Shown in pieces: positions 24,171-34,610 of a stretch of DNA of 64,000 nucleotides; the stretch's first letter is position 1; every line of letters starts with the position of its first letter. Position numbers and translations under genes: made by a program. The DNA is from Diaporthe sp. PMI_573 (taxonomy: Eukaryota; Ascomycota; Sordariomycetes; Diaporthales; Diaporthaceae), in assembly GCA_021399435.1 (NCBI GenBank), contig JAJTUP010000025.1:1-64000 (forward strand), in the 5' to 3' direction. The notes under the pieces were generated by a model. The model ran no database searches, was not told where the DNA came from, and was given only the letters and a program-made list of their open reading frames with translations.

Positions 24171-24498
24171 CAGGCCAGTAACACAGTTGATCAGGTGCAT
24201 AGCTTGCGTGGAATTCTTTGTACAATTATTACCCCCGTTGAGGTCTTGCTTTGTAGGACCAAAGGACAGCATGCACATAATGGCGAAGACAGCACAATGC
24301 TATAATTCAACAAAGGTTGGAGACAGATTCTTGCAAATACTTATAATACAAGATCATTGTCGACTTCTTGTCGTTCGGCATCTCTGCGCTTACACTCAAT
24401 ACAACCAACAGCCACGGCACTACCAACTCCTGGATCTTCTCCAGTAGATCGGCAAGATTCATCAAACTCGGTTCTCCTTTCCAACAAGAATCGCCAAG
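24171..24498. other. Intergenic, BBE 3' end to next promoter
   Basis: No gene or repeat seen in these 328 bp. Confidence 0.5.
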
Positions 24499-25279
24499 AT
24501 GTGCTACCAAATCAACCAACATCACCTTGTCCACGACGTTCGGCCGCTCGTCAGCTACTCTGGCCTGCGGAAGAGCATTGACCTTGTCAACCCTTACTCT
24601 GTCCCCCAACCATGCTGCGAGCAGCGTGCCAGCATTGCTAAATGGTTCGTCTGCCCATATGGTCACGGCTGCTGCTATCTAACGTCAAGGATTGTGAGAT
24701 GCACAGCATCCGAGGGCTATGAGCGCCACTGCGGTACGATCACTGACTTTCACACGTACGAGGAGCGGGTCCCGCTGGTCGAGGACAAGGAGTGGCTCCC
24801 GGTCCGTGCTTTGGACGACGATATCAGCCGACCTGAAAACTGCCACGAGGCCGTCCCGCCGCATCACGAGACAGTCTTCGAGATGGGTTCTGAGGTTGAG
24901 GACCTAGGCGAGGAATTGGAACAGCTTGTGGTAGACTTCTTTGCCACCAAGGCTATTTATACCGCGTTGAAAGGCGGCTGGAGGTGCGATTCTCATGACA
25001 CATGTGAGCGCGTTCTGCAGCCTCACGAGTGCCGCGAGTTTGCGGTCCGGAATAAGATGCAGGAGATTCAGAGCAGCCTTGATACAATGGAGTGTGAGAT
25101 CTCGGTCCTTGAAGTTAAGTTTGCTGTCCGTCGACTGCGGTTCGATGCGACCGCGTTCGGATTTACCGGTAAGTGCGACGTCAGCAACTTATCACTTAAG
25201 CTCTAAGAGCTTGTATGCGAGACTAAAAACAGACCAAAAGCCAGGCGTTCTCAACTTCAATCGGAAAAAGGTTACTTGA
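24499..25279 (+). CDS. Cys-rich hypothetical protein starting MCYQ
   Basis: Exons 24499-25168 and 25233-25279 (intron 64 nt, GTAAGT to ACAG, phase 1) give 238 aa ending DQKPGVLNFNRKKVT. There is no signal peptide. About 60 residues at the N-terminus hold paired cysteines (CC, CPYGHGCC, RHCG) that look metal-binding. The middle is acidic with a predicted helix (SEVEDLGEELEQLVVDFF). It resembles a group of fungal orphan proteins that begin MC and have Cys/His pairs early in the chain. Function is unknown. The start codon is the first ATG of the long frame. Confidence 0.6.
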
Positions 25280-25736
25280 TGATTTGATACATATGCCCCA
25301 GATGTTTATCCGGAGGCTGAAAAGGACATCCATTTTGTCCAAGCGCATAGATGATCCCTAGCTCGAAAACCAATGACATTTCCTTCACTATATGTTGTTT
25401 CTCTTACCTTGTGATTTCTTGCAAGTCGTGAATAGTCTCTGCAATGATGCATCTGTGAAACTCATGACAAAGCCAAATTCAAGATTTTTTGCTTGAGTCG
25501 CACTGTTTTGCATTTGCTGTGACGACGGCTTCCTACTGACAGCACGTCAAGAATGATTCTGTCAAATTGGCAATCATTCTAAAAGTAACCGGGTTGTTTC
25601 TGTGTTATTTAGATTCAATGGAAGCGATATTAAAATTGGTTCAATTACAAGCCCGCTCAAAGCAAACGTCCAAGACTGGAAGGTGGTGAAGACCATTGGC
25701 GAACCCAAGACATAAAAACATCCTATCACAGGCAAC
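25280..25736. other. Convergent intergenic region
   Basis: Lies between the 3' ends of the Cys-rich gene (+) and the cupin gene (-). Nothing else seen. Confidence 0.5.
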
Positions 25737-27226
25737 TCAAGCCGCCTTGATCAGAATCTGCTTTTCCTTCTTCAAGCTGGCAGCAACATCGACCGGAATC
25801 TTTAGAGTGCTCGCGACGATATCAGCAGGTGTCAAGGCGAGCCACTGCGTCAATGAGATATCGGCCACCCGGTCGCTCTTGTAGATCTCAATCCACACTA
25901 GGTCCTCAGTATCTGACAGATTCTCGATGTAATGACCTAAGACCACATGAATTAGTATGATTCCTGCTGCGGCTATACACGCCGATGACTTCAGATACTT
26001 ACCACTGTTGTCCGGGAAGACACCAGTATCGCCCGCAGAAAAGTCAAAGGTGCGAGCGGCAGCACTGCCAATGAAGACGGTGGCGCGCGCCTTGCCACTG
26101 TGGAAGTAAAGCCACTCCTCGGCCTGCGCATCAGGTTAGTCGATATGTAAAAACGCCTGATCTTGAAATAACTCACATTAGGATGCCAGTGCAGCTCGCG
26201 AAGCCCACGGGGCTCCAGCTTGACGAAGGTGGCTGCGATCGTGGTGGCGATAGGGAAGTTGCGGGAGTCGATGATCCAGAGCTCTCCACCCTGCCCCGGT
26301 ACTGGCTCGGAAGGGTGCTGGAAAGTGTGGTACACGTATGAGCTGTTCCCGACCAACGCGCCCTCGGGACCTGTCACATTAAGCGTACTGACGGACGAGT
26401 TGAAGATATACGGATTTGGTGATGGGACGGAGTTGAAGACGGATTCGTTGAGGCCGAAGTTCTTCGCTAGAACTGACTTTGGCGTGTGAGAGATCCAGTC
26501 ATCGACGTTGAATGTCGTGCTGCGAAGGTGAGTTGATGTACTTGACTAGGCCGAGAGGACAGACTCACCCGACAGCGTCAAAATTACCATCATCAAAGAC
26601 TAAAAGATACTCGTTCTCGTCCTCTAGTCCCTGAATAGTGTGTGCGGCTCCTTTGGGGAAGTACCAGATATCACCGACGTCAAGGGTGTCGACCTGGTAC
26701 TGACCATTCTCATCTACAGCAGAGACGATGACCCTCCCGGCGTACACAAATCCCCATTCCGCCTTCACGAGTCAGCAATTTCTTCTTCAAAATAGAAGAT
26801 CATGGGCATTCTCACCACACGGTGCCAGTGCAACTCGCGGATGGCCCCCTTCTTCAAGTGCTGCTGAGCGCCAGCGATGTCGTGACTAGCTGGCAAGTCC
26901 GTGATGACTTGTTCGCGTACCCAACCTCCGGGAAGGATTCTGGTCTTGGAGTCTGAGAAACTCCACTTGAGGTTCGGGACTACGCCACTGTCGGTACTCT
27001 GGGCACCCAGGTTGTCAGGGTTTTGCAGGTCGATCTGCTTGTTCGTGCCGCCTGCGAAATGAGTCAAACAAAGCAAAGGGTTCAGCTTCAGATGGGACAT
27101 ACCAAGAATAGGAGCTCCTTTCCCTTTGTCATCGATGGGTTGGCCAGTGGAGAATTGTTCCCGCTTGCTGAGGTCGGGAGCAGCAGCAGCCGCAGCGCCG
27201 AAAAGACAAAGAGAGCTAAACTTCAT
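25737..27226 (-). CDS. Secreted bicupin, oxalate decarboxylase family
   Basis: Six phase-consistent exons (27103-27226, 26816-27051, 26569-26762, 26177-26519, 26003-26123, 25737-25936) give 405 aa. Signal peptide MKFSSLCLFGAAAAAAPDLS followed by KR. Two cupin domains carry the Mn-binding pattern RELHWH: His116/His118 before AEWGFVYAG, and His295/His297 before AEEWLYF. The later YFPKGAAHTIQG and VFPDNSGHYIENL supply the fourth ligands. Fungal members split oxalate into formate and CO2. The lid loop after domain 1, usually with an acidic catalytic residue before Thr-Phe (SENST type), reads FDAVGTTF at residues 181-188, so the expected Glu/Asp is absent or displaced. An exon junction falls in this loop. 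Oxalate decarboxylase by fold; oxidase or inactive variant possible. Confidence 0.88.
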
Positions 27227-28483
27227 CCTGAGTTACCTGCGGACAAGCTCAGGATTGTTCCCTGGGGGCATCCTCTTACATGCAGCATTGCTTTATATCT
27301 TAAGCCCCCGTCCGTGCGTGCTCGCTCGCCTTACTTGCGAGCCGGCGTCAGACCTCAAACTATTTGAGTTGGCGCAGGGGAACCGGTACACCAAATGCAG
27401 AGATCGGTGACACTGCCTGTAGTTAGCGCAGGATGTGGAAGGAGGATATACAAATGGCAAGGGTCGCCATCTGTATAATCAATGTCGTGATGCTTGGCAA
27501 GCAGCCATCCAACCTATGGTCGCCTACCCCGCAGGATGTGTTCCTGTATTGGTGATTCATTGTGACCGGGCCTGCAGGAGGTGTTCGGGTCCAGCAGCAG
27601 CAAATGGAACGGTGCACTTGAGTTGCAACGTTGATAATTTCCGGTTCTCGTGCCTGTTAGTGAGCACCACCAGGCCAGGCACTTGAGACGAAATTGCACA
27701 ATATGCATGTCATTCCAGAGTTCCTGTCCCGCGGCTTTTGGCAAACTGTCCAATCTCCAACCCGAATGGAGCGGCCTGAGCTCTGGCGTCCTTTGTCGTG
27801 GAATCCATGCTGTTAAACAAAACGAGCTGATTCGATGTATGAGAGCCGAATTTGCGGCTCTTTAGTGCAACCCGTCCTGGGTTTCCAAATGCGGCTTTGC
27901 ATCTTTTCGAACGGATGCTCACCGAACGGTGGTGATCGGCAAGATACCCCCACGCTAACTCAAGCACCGGTTTTCTTTGATTATGCAAAAAGGCTAGAAG
28001 TCGCGTATCGCAACAGCTTAGGAGGCGCCCCCCTCCCCGGTGGAGGGGGTTAAGGCACTCGTCTTTTTATATTTATATCTATACGTGTTCGTTCATCCAG
28101 GCATAGTTTTGAGCTTTGAATAGCATCACTTTCATTTTGAAAATTGATACAAAAGACCATAGCACTGTTTATGTATTGGAATGGAATAATGCGTCGCAGT
28201 GGTACAGGGAATTACATCAACCTTTGTTGACCGCACGCTGAGTTTCTTCTACTATCTCCGAATTGTAATACACTATTGTGATGGTTCTGCTAGAATAGAA
28301 AGGGTAAATCAAAGGTATGTGCATTTCAAGGTACTGCACAGCAGGACATTTGTCAAGGCACCGTCCTCATCTTTCTCTGGAGCAGTTGAGATGACATGAA
28401 CCCGACCAGTGTTAGAGGACCGAAGAGTAAGCCACGGTTACTATGCACTGTTCTGCCCTTTTTCGTTGATCTAGCTCTCACTT
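27227..28483. other. Intergenic, no gene seen
   Basis: Upstream of the bicupin gene and downstream of the helical orphan gene. A short C/G palindromic run (CCCCTCCCCGGTGGAGGGG) lies at about 28030-28048. No coding signal. Confidence 0.45.
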
Positions 28484-29575
28484 TCACTCCTCCACAGGGC
28501 CTGGGTTGTTGCTCCCCCCCGGGAGCCTTTCTCGTTCATCATCTGAAAACGAAGCGTACAAGTCAATAATATCCGACTCGGATTCAACTCTTTGCAGCTC
28601 CTCCTGCAAATCATGAATAGCCCCTTCCTCCTCCGCCGCCGGCTGTCTCCCCTCCTCTATATTCACCTGCGCCTGGTCCTGCCGCTCGAGGAGCGAAATC
28701 GCCAGGGCGTCAGCGACCGCCTGGTCCTGAGCCCGCTTCAGCTCGGCTATCGTGCCCCCGCCGACGACCTCGTCGTCTGCGTCCGGGTCGTCTAGCCTGA
28801 TGTGCTGGCTGGTTGAGACGACGTTGATCCACGTCTGGATGAGCCGCTTGAGCTTATCGTCCGAGACCCTGGCGAACTCCTGCATCGCGGCTTTGCGCAG
28901 GTGCCTGCCGATCTTGAGCTCGCGCCGCGCGGTCGGGACCGCGGCGAGCGGCCCGTGGGGCCCGGTCCTCTGGTCGAGCGTGTTGCCGCGGAGGATCTCG
29001 GTCACGTTGGAGATGGCGGTCTGCGCCGAGGTGAGTCGGACGTACATATCCTCGCAGTCCTCTACCAGTTTGGTAAAAGATGCGCTGCTCCCCATATCCC
29101 CCCACACGTCGCCCATCGCCAGCAGGACGCTACCAAGCTGGCCGAGGGTTTGTTGGAGGTGTCCGAGTAGTATGTGCATGGACCGGCGGACTAGGCGACG
29201 GTCGTCGAGGTCTTTGAGGAAGTACTCGGCTGCTATGTTCTGCGCATATCGGCCCTCGTAGTCCACGAGCCTGTGGAGTTCCGGCAGGTCCCGTCGGAAT
29301 AAGGCGTTCAGCTGGGAGACAGCATCATTGCCCATTGGGGTGCCGGAAGTAAAGCTTTGTATGGTATTTCTGGCTATCTGAATGTCCCCGGAAATCTTCT
29401 GACACAGACCTTGAATTCCGTTGTACTTGTCGTCCCATGTCTTCCTCTCGTAGTGGAGCCTGAGTCTCATGATTTTTGCACCTGCAATTTCGAGGCCAGT
29501 CTTCGAAAGCCAAGCCAAAATAAGGTTCTGATTTTGCGCTCTCAGGATGGAAATTGCCGTGTTGAAAAAAATCAT
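28484..29575 (-). CDS. Helical orphan protein, 363 aa
   Basis: A single open frame with good codon use. I recognise no family. Residues 1-190 are predicted amphipathic helices (for example ISGDIQIARNTIQSF, LVRRSMHILLGHLQQTLGQL, YVRLTSAQTAISNVTEIL), giving the look of a helical bundle. Residues 250-340 are acidic and coiled-coil-like (DLQEELQRVESESDIIDLY), and the tail is disordered. No signal peptide or membrane segment. The gene starts 52 bp downstream of the stop of the zincin gene, on the same strand, so it may be its partner or even a 3' part of it through an unseen intron; I found no clean splice joining them. Confidence 0.55.
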   Translation of the reverse strand: MIFFNTAISILRAQNQNLILAWLSKTGLEIAGAKIMRLRLHYERKTWDDKYNGIQGLCQKISGDIQIARNTIQSFTSGTPMGNDAVSQLNALFRRDLPELHRLVDYEGRYAQNIAAEYFLKDLDDRRLVRRSMHILLGHLQQTLGQLGSVLLAMGDVWGDMGSSASFTKLVEDCEDMYVRLTSAQTAISNVTEILRGNTLDQRTGPHGPLAAVPTARRELKIGRHLRKAAMQEFARVSDDKLKRLIQTWINVVSTSQHIRLDDPDADDEVVGGGTIAELKRAQDQAVADALAISLLERQDQAQVNIEEGRQPAAEEEGAIHDLQEELQRVESESDIIDLYASFSDDERERLPGGSNNPGPVEE

Positions 29576-29627
29576 GACTCTTTCATTCCCAATGAGTGGC
29601 GCTTAATAGGAAAGAGTAAGCGACTAT

Positions 29628-32332
29628 TCAATCATCTTCTTTTGCAGTTCTAGACACCAATGACCCTGGGAAGGGCAATTGGTACCTGCGTGGCTTCAAC
29701 TCACAAATAATGGACGAGAAGTCAACGTATCGGAAGGTGAGTAAGGACTGGATCGGGGAAGACTGGTCGGCCTGTGTGGATGAGATCTTGAATCCTGTGT
29801 GTCCGTACCTTTGGAAGTCGTATTGCCACCAAGACAATTGAAACAGACTAGAGTAGTTAGAGACTGGAAGCGGCGTGTACAGGTCATACACGCCAGCTCT
29901 AGGGGACAGCAAAAACGTCCTATATGGCGCCTTGGTCCATTGTACATATTTGTCTGCCCTGAAATTTTCGATATTTTGCAGATACACCTGGGGGTGTCCC
30001 CATGGCCAAGTCCTTGCAGAGGCTATTGGCCTTAGTAGTGAAGGGTCAGGGCGTGTTGGGAAATACTCGAGACCGGTTCCCCAGAGCTATTAGTGAATGT
30101 TAGCATACAGGATATTTCCAGGGCCTTATCGAGAGACATCACCTGATTCTCAAAGGCCTTTCCTTCTTCCATCTGAACGTCATTCTCGATGCTGATCAAC
30201 ATCAGCAATTTTGTATACCTAGAACGCGGATACTCACACTTGTTCATGAAACAGTAATTCACTTTTCACCCCTCCTTCCCCCGGAGGAGAGGGGTGCTAA
30301 TGAACGTAATAGACTGAGTTGACTTACAAGTACTGACGACCATTTTCATTCCTGTCACCTCTACCAACAGCCTCCCAACGCAGCTCCTTCAGAAGTCTCT
30401 CTATCTCTTGATTGACTTGTATCTGGGGGATATTTCTCAAAGAAACTTCAGGGTTCTCCATCATTTCTGAGTGGGCCACTGCAACCGAGAAGATGAGTTA
30501 GTCCCTGCATAAACACAGCTGGGCATGCAACCTAGGTATAGGATCATATGGCGAGTTGATCCGCATCTTAGTGTCTCCGCACAAGCGAGGCAACATATTG
30601 TACAGGCTTCTCATTAAGTATGGGCTAGCAGGCCTATCGAATAACTCACCATGGCAGGCATGCTAGAATCAAATTATTAGTGACAATACCCGGTTTTGAA
30701 ACAGAGCAACAACCTTACACTCAACTCATGGAGCATCGTCGAGGCGAGTTTAAATCGGATTGCGACCTTTTCGCCTTCGGTATAGACGTTCGAAAGGAGC
30801 GGCCATATAGTATTCGCATTCAGGAAGATGTGGATAGACCCGTCGTAGTCGGTTGTGGTCATACCATTGGAATTGGGCAGAGTTTCGTATATTCCCCACC
30901 TCAGACCTGATTTCCCGGAAAGAAAATGAGAAGACATGATTAGTTCAAAAGCATAAATGAATACTCAGCCTGAAGTAAAAGGGCACTTACGTTGATAGAG
31001 GATCCCTAGAGTCGCGTTTGGTGCGTCGAAACCAAGCTGTCTTAGGCGCCTGGCATTTTCATACATTTGTTCTTCAACTATTTCATGGCATAAGACTTGA
31101 TACGGCCGGTAGTTTTCTCTGTTCTTCTCTGTGTCGGTGCGTCCGTCCCTCGTCATATCTACTTTGCGTGCGTGATAGATGCCAGCCAAGAACATTGCCC
31201 AGGTGGGGTGCCTTGAGGATATCACGGCGGAAGCCAGTAGCATGGAAGGTTTCAAGGCCTCCCATAAGTGATCATTCATCTGGGTAGTAAATTAGCACCT
31301 GTATAAGCCCTCGCATGGGTTCAAATCTCTTGCCTCTCCGTCATATCTGCCCTGTATCCCACTGAGACGATACATCAGGTCAAAGTTTATGGTCTTATTC
31401 CGATCCCCTCCTATGCCAGTACGTGACCTTGGCTGCTCCCATTTGCTGCGGTTAAATAGGCTGATCTCATGTAATTAGCATCGCCATTCCCCGCAGTTCC
31501 GATAACACATGAAGGCCACCCACGGGTGTAGAGCTCTGTCCGGGAGGGACGACACCTCTATGTCGGCCCATGGAGCGTAGGCACCAGTATCAACTAACTT
31601 CAATTGCAGTTCTATTAGCCTTTGAAAGTCCCGTAAACGAGTCTCAGCACTGTGCTGGAACGAGAGGGAGCTGTGTCTGTATTGATACGCACACGCCTCC
31701 GATGTTAACATACTTCCTGGGTCGTGAAGCCGTCCCACCAATAAGACTGCCAACTATCTTCGTATGTCCACTGCCTCGGGGCCCCTGGACCAGTCGCGGC
31801 AGTGCTTGGTGTCAAGCCCGATCTCGCCAGGTTTTCGGCGTTGTTTGGGAGACCTGGGTTGATGCCCCATCGCCTACATTCCGTTGAAGTATTTCAGCCA
31901 TCTGGACCCGCCAGAGAACAGCCTCTGCGCACACGTAAAGAGGTAGCAGGCGTACCTGGTGTAATCTGTCCGAGGTATGCCAGTGTCGCGTTCGAGTATT
32001 GCAGGCCTCATGAAGTTCTCCGTATCGCCTCTGACAACCCTTTGCTTTAGTCCGTCCATCGAAACCTGGATATTCGAGCTCCAGTCCGGTCTCGTCCAAT
32101 AAGGAACCCAACATGGTTTCCATGAATCCTGGTCCTGCTTTCGTCTCTCCGACCATCCTGGCTCCTGGAGGCCACTTGCGTCTAAATCATTCCATTCGCC
32201 GGGGAACACACTTGAATAATCGGTACATTGGTCGGGTTTCAGCGATTTCCAGTCGAAGTCACGGTCAGGTTGGCTCTCCGTAGACGAGCTCCCAGATGGG
32301 GAGGCCGCCAAGGATGGGCCAGCCGCAGACAT
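29628..32332 (-). CDS. Predicted zincin (HExxH) protein, ten exons
   Basis: Hand-built exons on the minus strand: 31956-32332, 31714-31873, 31509-31654, 31334-31460, 30991-31279, 30719-30906, 30515-30662, 30328-30478, 30143-30218, 29628-30086. All phases match, giving 706 aa from ATG 32332. Residues 426-430 read HELSH after FKLASTML, preceded by DGSIHIFLNANTIWPLLS; this is the zinc-metallopeptidase motif with a helix before it, and an intron (30663-30718) splits it between S and H. A later HSEMMENPE could supply a third ligand. The intron at 31280-31333 appears to be GC-AG, and that at 30479-30514 would be only 36 nt, so that junction is doubtful. No signal peptide seen. Substrate and role are unknown; catalytic activity is inference. 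Confidence 0.65.
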
Positions 32333-33757
32333 AACGAAAGAAATCAAGTCTTTGGTAGATGGTGGAATAATCGAATCGCTACAGCTACGTGAATGCTGTT
32401 GTGTATCACCGAGAGCTGGGCCCTCAGAATCCTGGCAGGTGGGTATGGCGCTCCTGAGCCGCCAATAATGTCTCGTGAACAAAGCATTTTGAACAGCGCC
32501 TGAAGAAAGCAACGCCTTGTACCCAGGCGAGGGACAACCCGGAAACGGCCAGGAATGGTGCCTTTGAACTTTCATAATGGCATCTCATACAGTAATACTC
32601 TTCTTGATCTTTGGTCTGTATGAAAGCGTTTCAAGGTGCACAATGTGCTCAGTACTCACAAAACCTTCTTTTTTGCCCGTGGGCTGCGACCGCACTGCCA
32701 AAGATCCTACGTGGAGCCTAGTCCACGATTTTCAAGCTGACGGAGGATGCATGTCATTGTGAATATCATGTAGCCTGGGAGTCACCATCACCTGGGCATG
32801 CTCGTCGATAAACTGGCCAGCACTGGCAACTTAGGACTTCATTCCAATTCAGTGCCTGTGGCACTGCATAACGGTGGCCACGTATGACTAGAGGGACTTC
32901 ATCAATTATGCAAGAAGTTCAAATTTCAAAGCCTGGACTTCCCATTTTGTTCCGGCCCCAAGATGCTGCTCTCTCGAAATTTGGCGATATTGGACCACAT
33001 GCCCAGCACGTGCACAGTAGTCAGGGGTCGAGAGCCGCAGTGGGCCGGACCCTTGCCGATCCGGATCAATGCGCTGACATTCTGGTCCAACGTGAGTGGG
33101 CAGAGAGCTGAACTGGCGGGGTACATGCTGACATCATAAAATCAAAACCTGTGACCTGATTCGACAGGATGATTCCTGTCTCTCGCCATCACGACGTGGA
33201 ATGGGGCGGTCTGGTTCGAATTGTTATCTCCTGGCCATTGTCCATCCACTGCTTTGTGGAGTGCAGACAGGCAACAAAGAAAACAGGGGTGAAAATCAAT
33301 CAAAGATGCGTGGAAGTCAGGCATCCATCCAGCTTTGAAAGTGCAAAACGAGGTGACACAGTGACGGTAATCTGCCCGACATCAGCCACCGTCATGCAGA
33401 CGCGTTGAGGCTGACTTGGGGATCCCGGGATGATCCAGAGCTTATGACGTGCGGGGGATGAATGGTAGGCTGAGCAACGTTTCTGATGTGGTTCGAGGTC
33501 TGAGGCCACTGGCCGGTCACCTGGATGAGCGGCCGCGGCCAGCAGCCAACAGCACAGTGGACGTGTCGGTGGCCTTGGGAGTAGCGTAAGTGTAGGTTGC
33601 TTGGTGGGCTGTCTTTGTTTCACCCCTCGACGAGCAAGCCTCGACCATTTTCTTCTTCCTTCCTTGCTTTTTCCTTTATTCATCAACACCATCAACACCA
33701 CACCATCAACCAAGTCCCAGTCATCATCAAACCCATCACACCCACCACACCGCCACC
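32333..33757. other. Intergenic, no gene seen
   Basis: Divergent promoter region between the zincin gene (-) and the CP-motif gene (+). The 160 bp before 33758 is C-, A- and T-rich with CACCACCATCAACC-like repeats, typical of the leader of a highly expressed fungal gene. Confidence 0.5.
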
Positions 33758-34201
33758 ATGTCTCAAGTCTGCCCCGTCGTCGGAACAACCAACTCGGTTC
33801 TCCCCCCATCGCACCCAGACATCGACCTCGACGTGCCAGGCCAGACCTGCCCCGTCGTCGGCGCAAAGACAGACCACCACTCCAACCTGTCCAAGCACCC
33901 CTCCGTGCCCCTCCCCGCCGACGCCACCTCGTCCGCCGACGCCCAGAAGTGTCCAGCCCTGAAGACCGCCATCGAGCAGCCCCAGGCAAAGCAGCTCGAC
34001 GACCAGGTCTGCCCCGTCATCGGGCCCGCCACCACCATCCTGCCCCCGGACCACCCATCCACCGAGGGCAAGGGCGACGATGCCGAGTGCCCCGTCACCA
34101 AGGCTAAGATTGGCCACCACAAGGGCAAGGTCATGCAGCACCCTGATGTGAAGTCGGCTGCTGAGGGCGCTGTCTGCCCTGTTGTTGGCGCTAGGGGTTG
34201 A
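33758..34201 (+). CDS. CP-motif repeat protein (CPVVG repeats), 147 aa
   Basis: One exon, strong codon bias to C-ending codons, ATG in ACCGCCACCATGTC context. No signal peptide or membrane helix. The chain contains six Cys-Pro motifs (residues 5, 30, 64, 84, 110 and 138, approximately: CPVVG, CPVVG, CPALK, CPVIG, CPVTK, CPVVG). Between them LPPSHPD and LPPDHPS alternate with DHHSNLSKHPS and GHHKGKVMQHPD, so a two-part unit is repeated about twice. Cys-Pro is the core of heme-regulatory motifs, and the His-Pro and His-His elements could be further ligands. Metal or heme binding is inference from composition alone. I believe similar uncharacterised proteins occur in other ascomycetes but cannot name a family. 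Confidence 0.8.
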   Translation: MSQVCPVVGTTNSVLPPSHPDIDLDVPGQTCPVVGAKTDHHSNLSKHPSVPLPADATSSADAQKCPALKTAIEQPQAKQLDDQVCPVIGPATTILPPDHPSTEGKGDDAECPVTKAKIGHHKGKVMQHPDVKSAAEGAVCPVVGARG

Positions 34202-34610
34202 GCGCCTTAGGTGGAAGCTTGGTTTCGAACTTGGAATATGGAATATGGGGAATAACAGGCGTTGAGGGCGCACGGGGGCGATGTTGTACAACAGCTCACG
34301 CGGTCACTACCGTTAGCATGGACTTGATTGCAATCAATTGCGTTTTGTTGATCACGCTCGAGCACACGCAGTCTTAAGCACGCACTAAAACGTCCGGTCT
34401 GCTATGCTGTGCAACAATTTGTTGGCATAGGTACACTGACAAGGCCCGCAGGCTAGATGGTAAACTGAGTACCCAGGGCGACAGTAGTGTCCTTGTAACG
34501 TGAACGTCTCATAGGTGGACCGCCTGTGAACGGACTGCTTCTGAGAGGGTTTTCTTTGACAAGCGAGATTTTGTGATTACTGCCGTTGCTATTTAACCTC
34601 CTGGTAGCTG
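34202..34610. other. Convergent intergenic region
   Basis: Between the 3' ends of the CP-motif gene (+) and the HET gene (-). No further feature seen. Confidence 0.5.
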
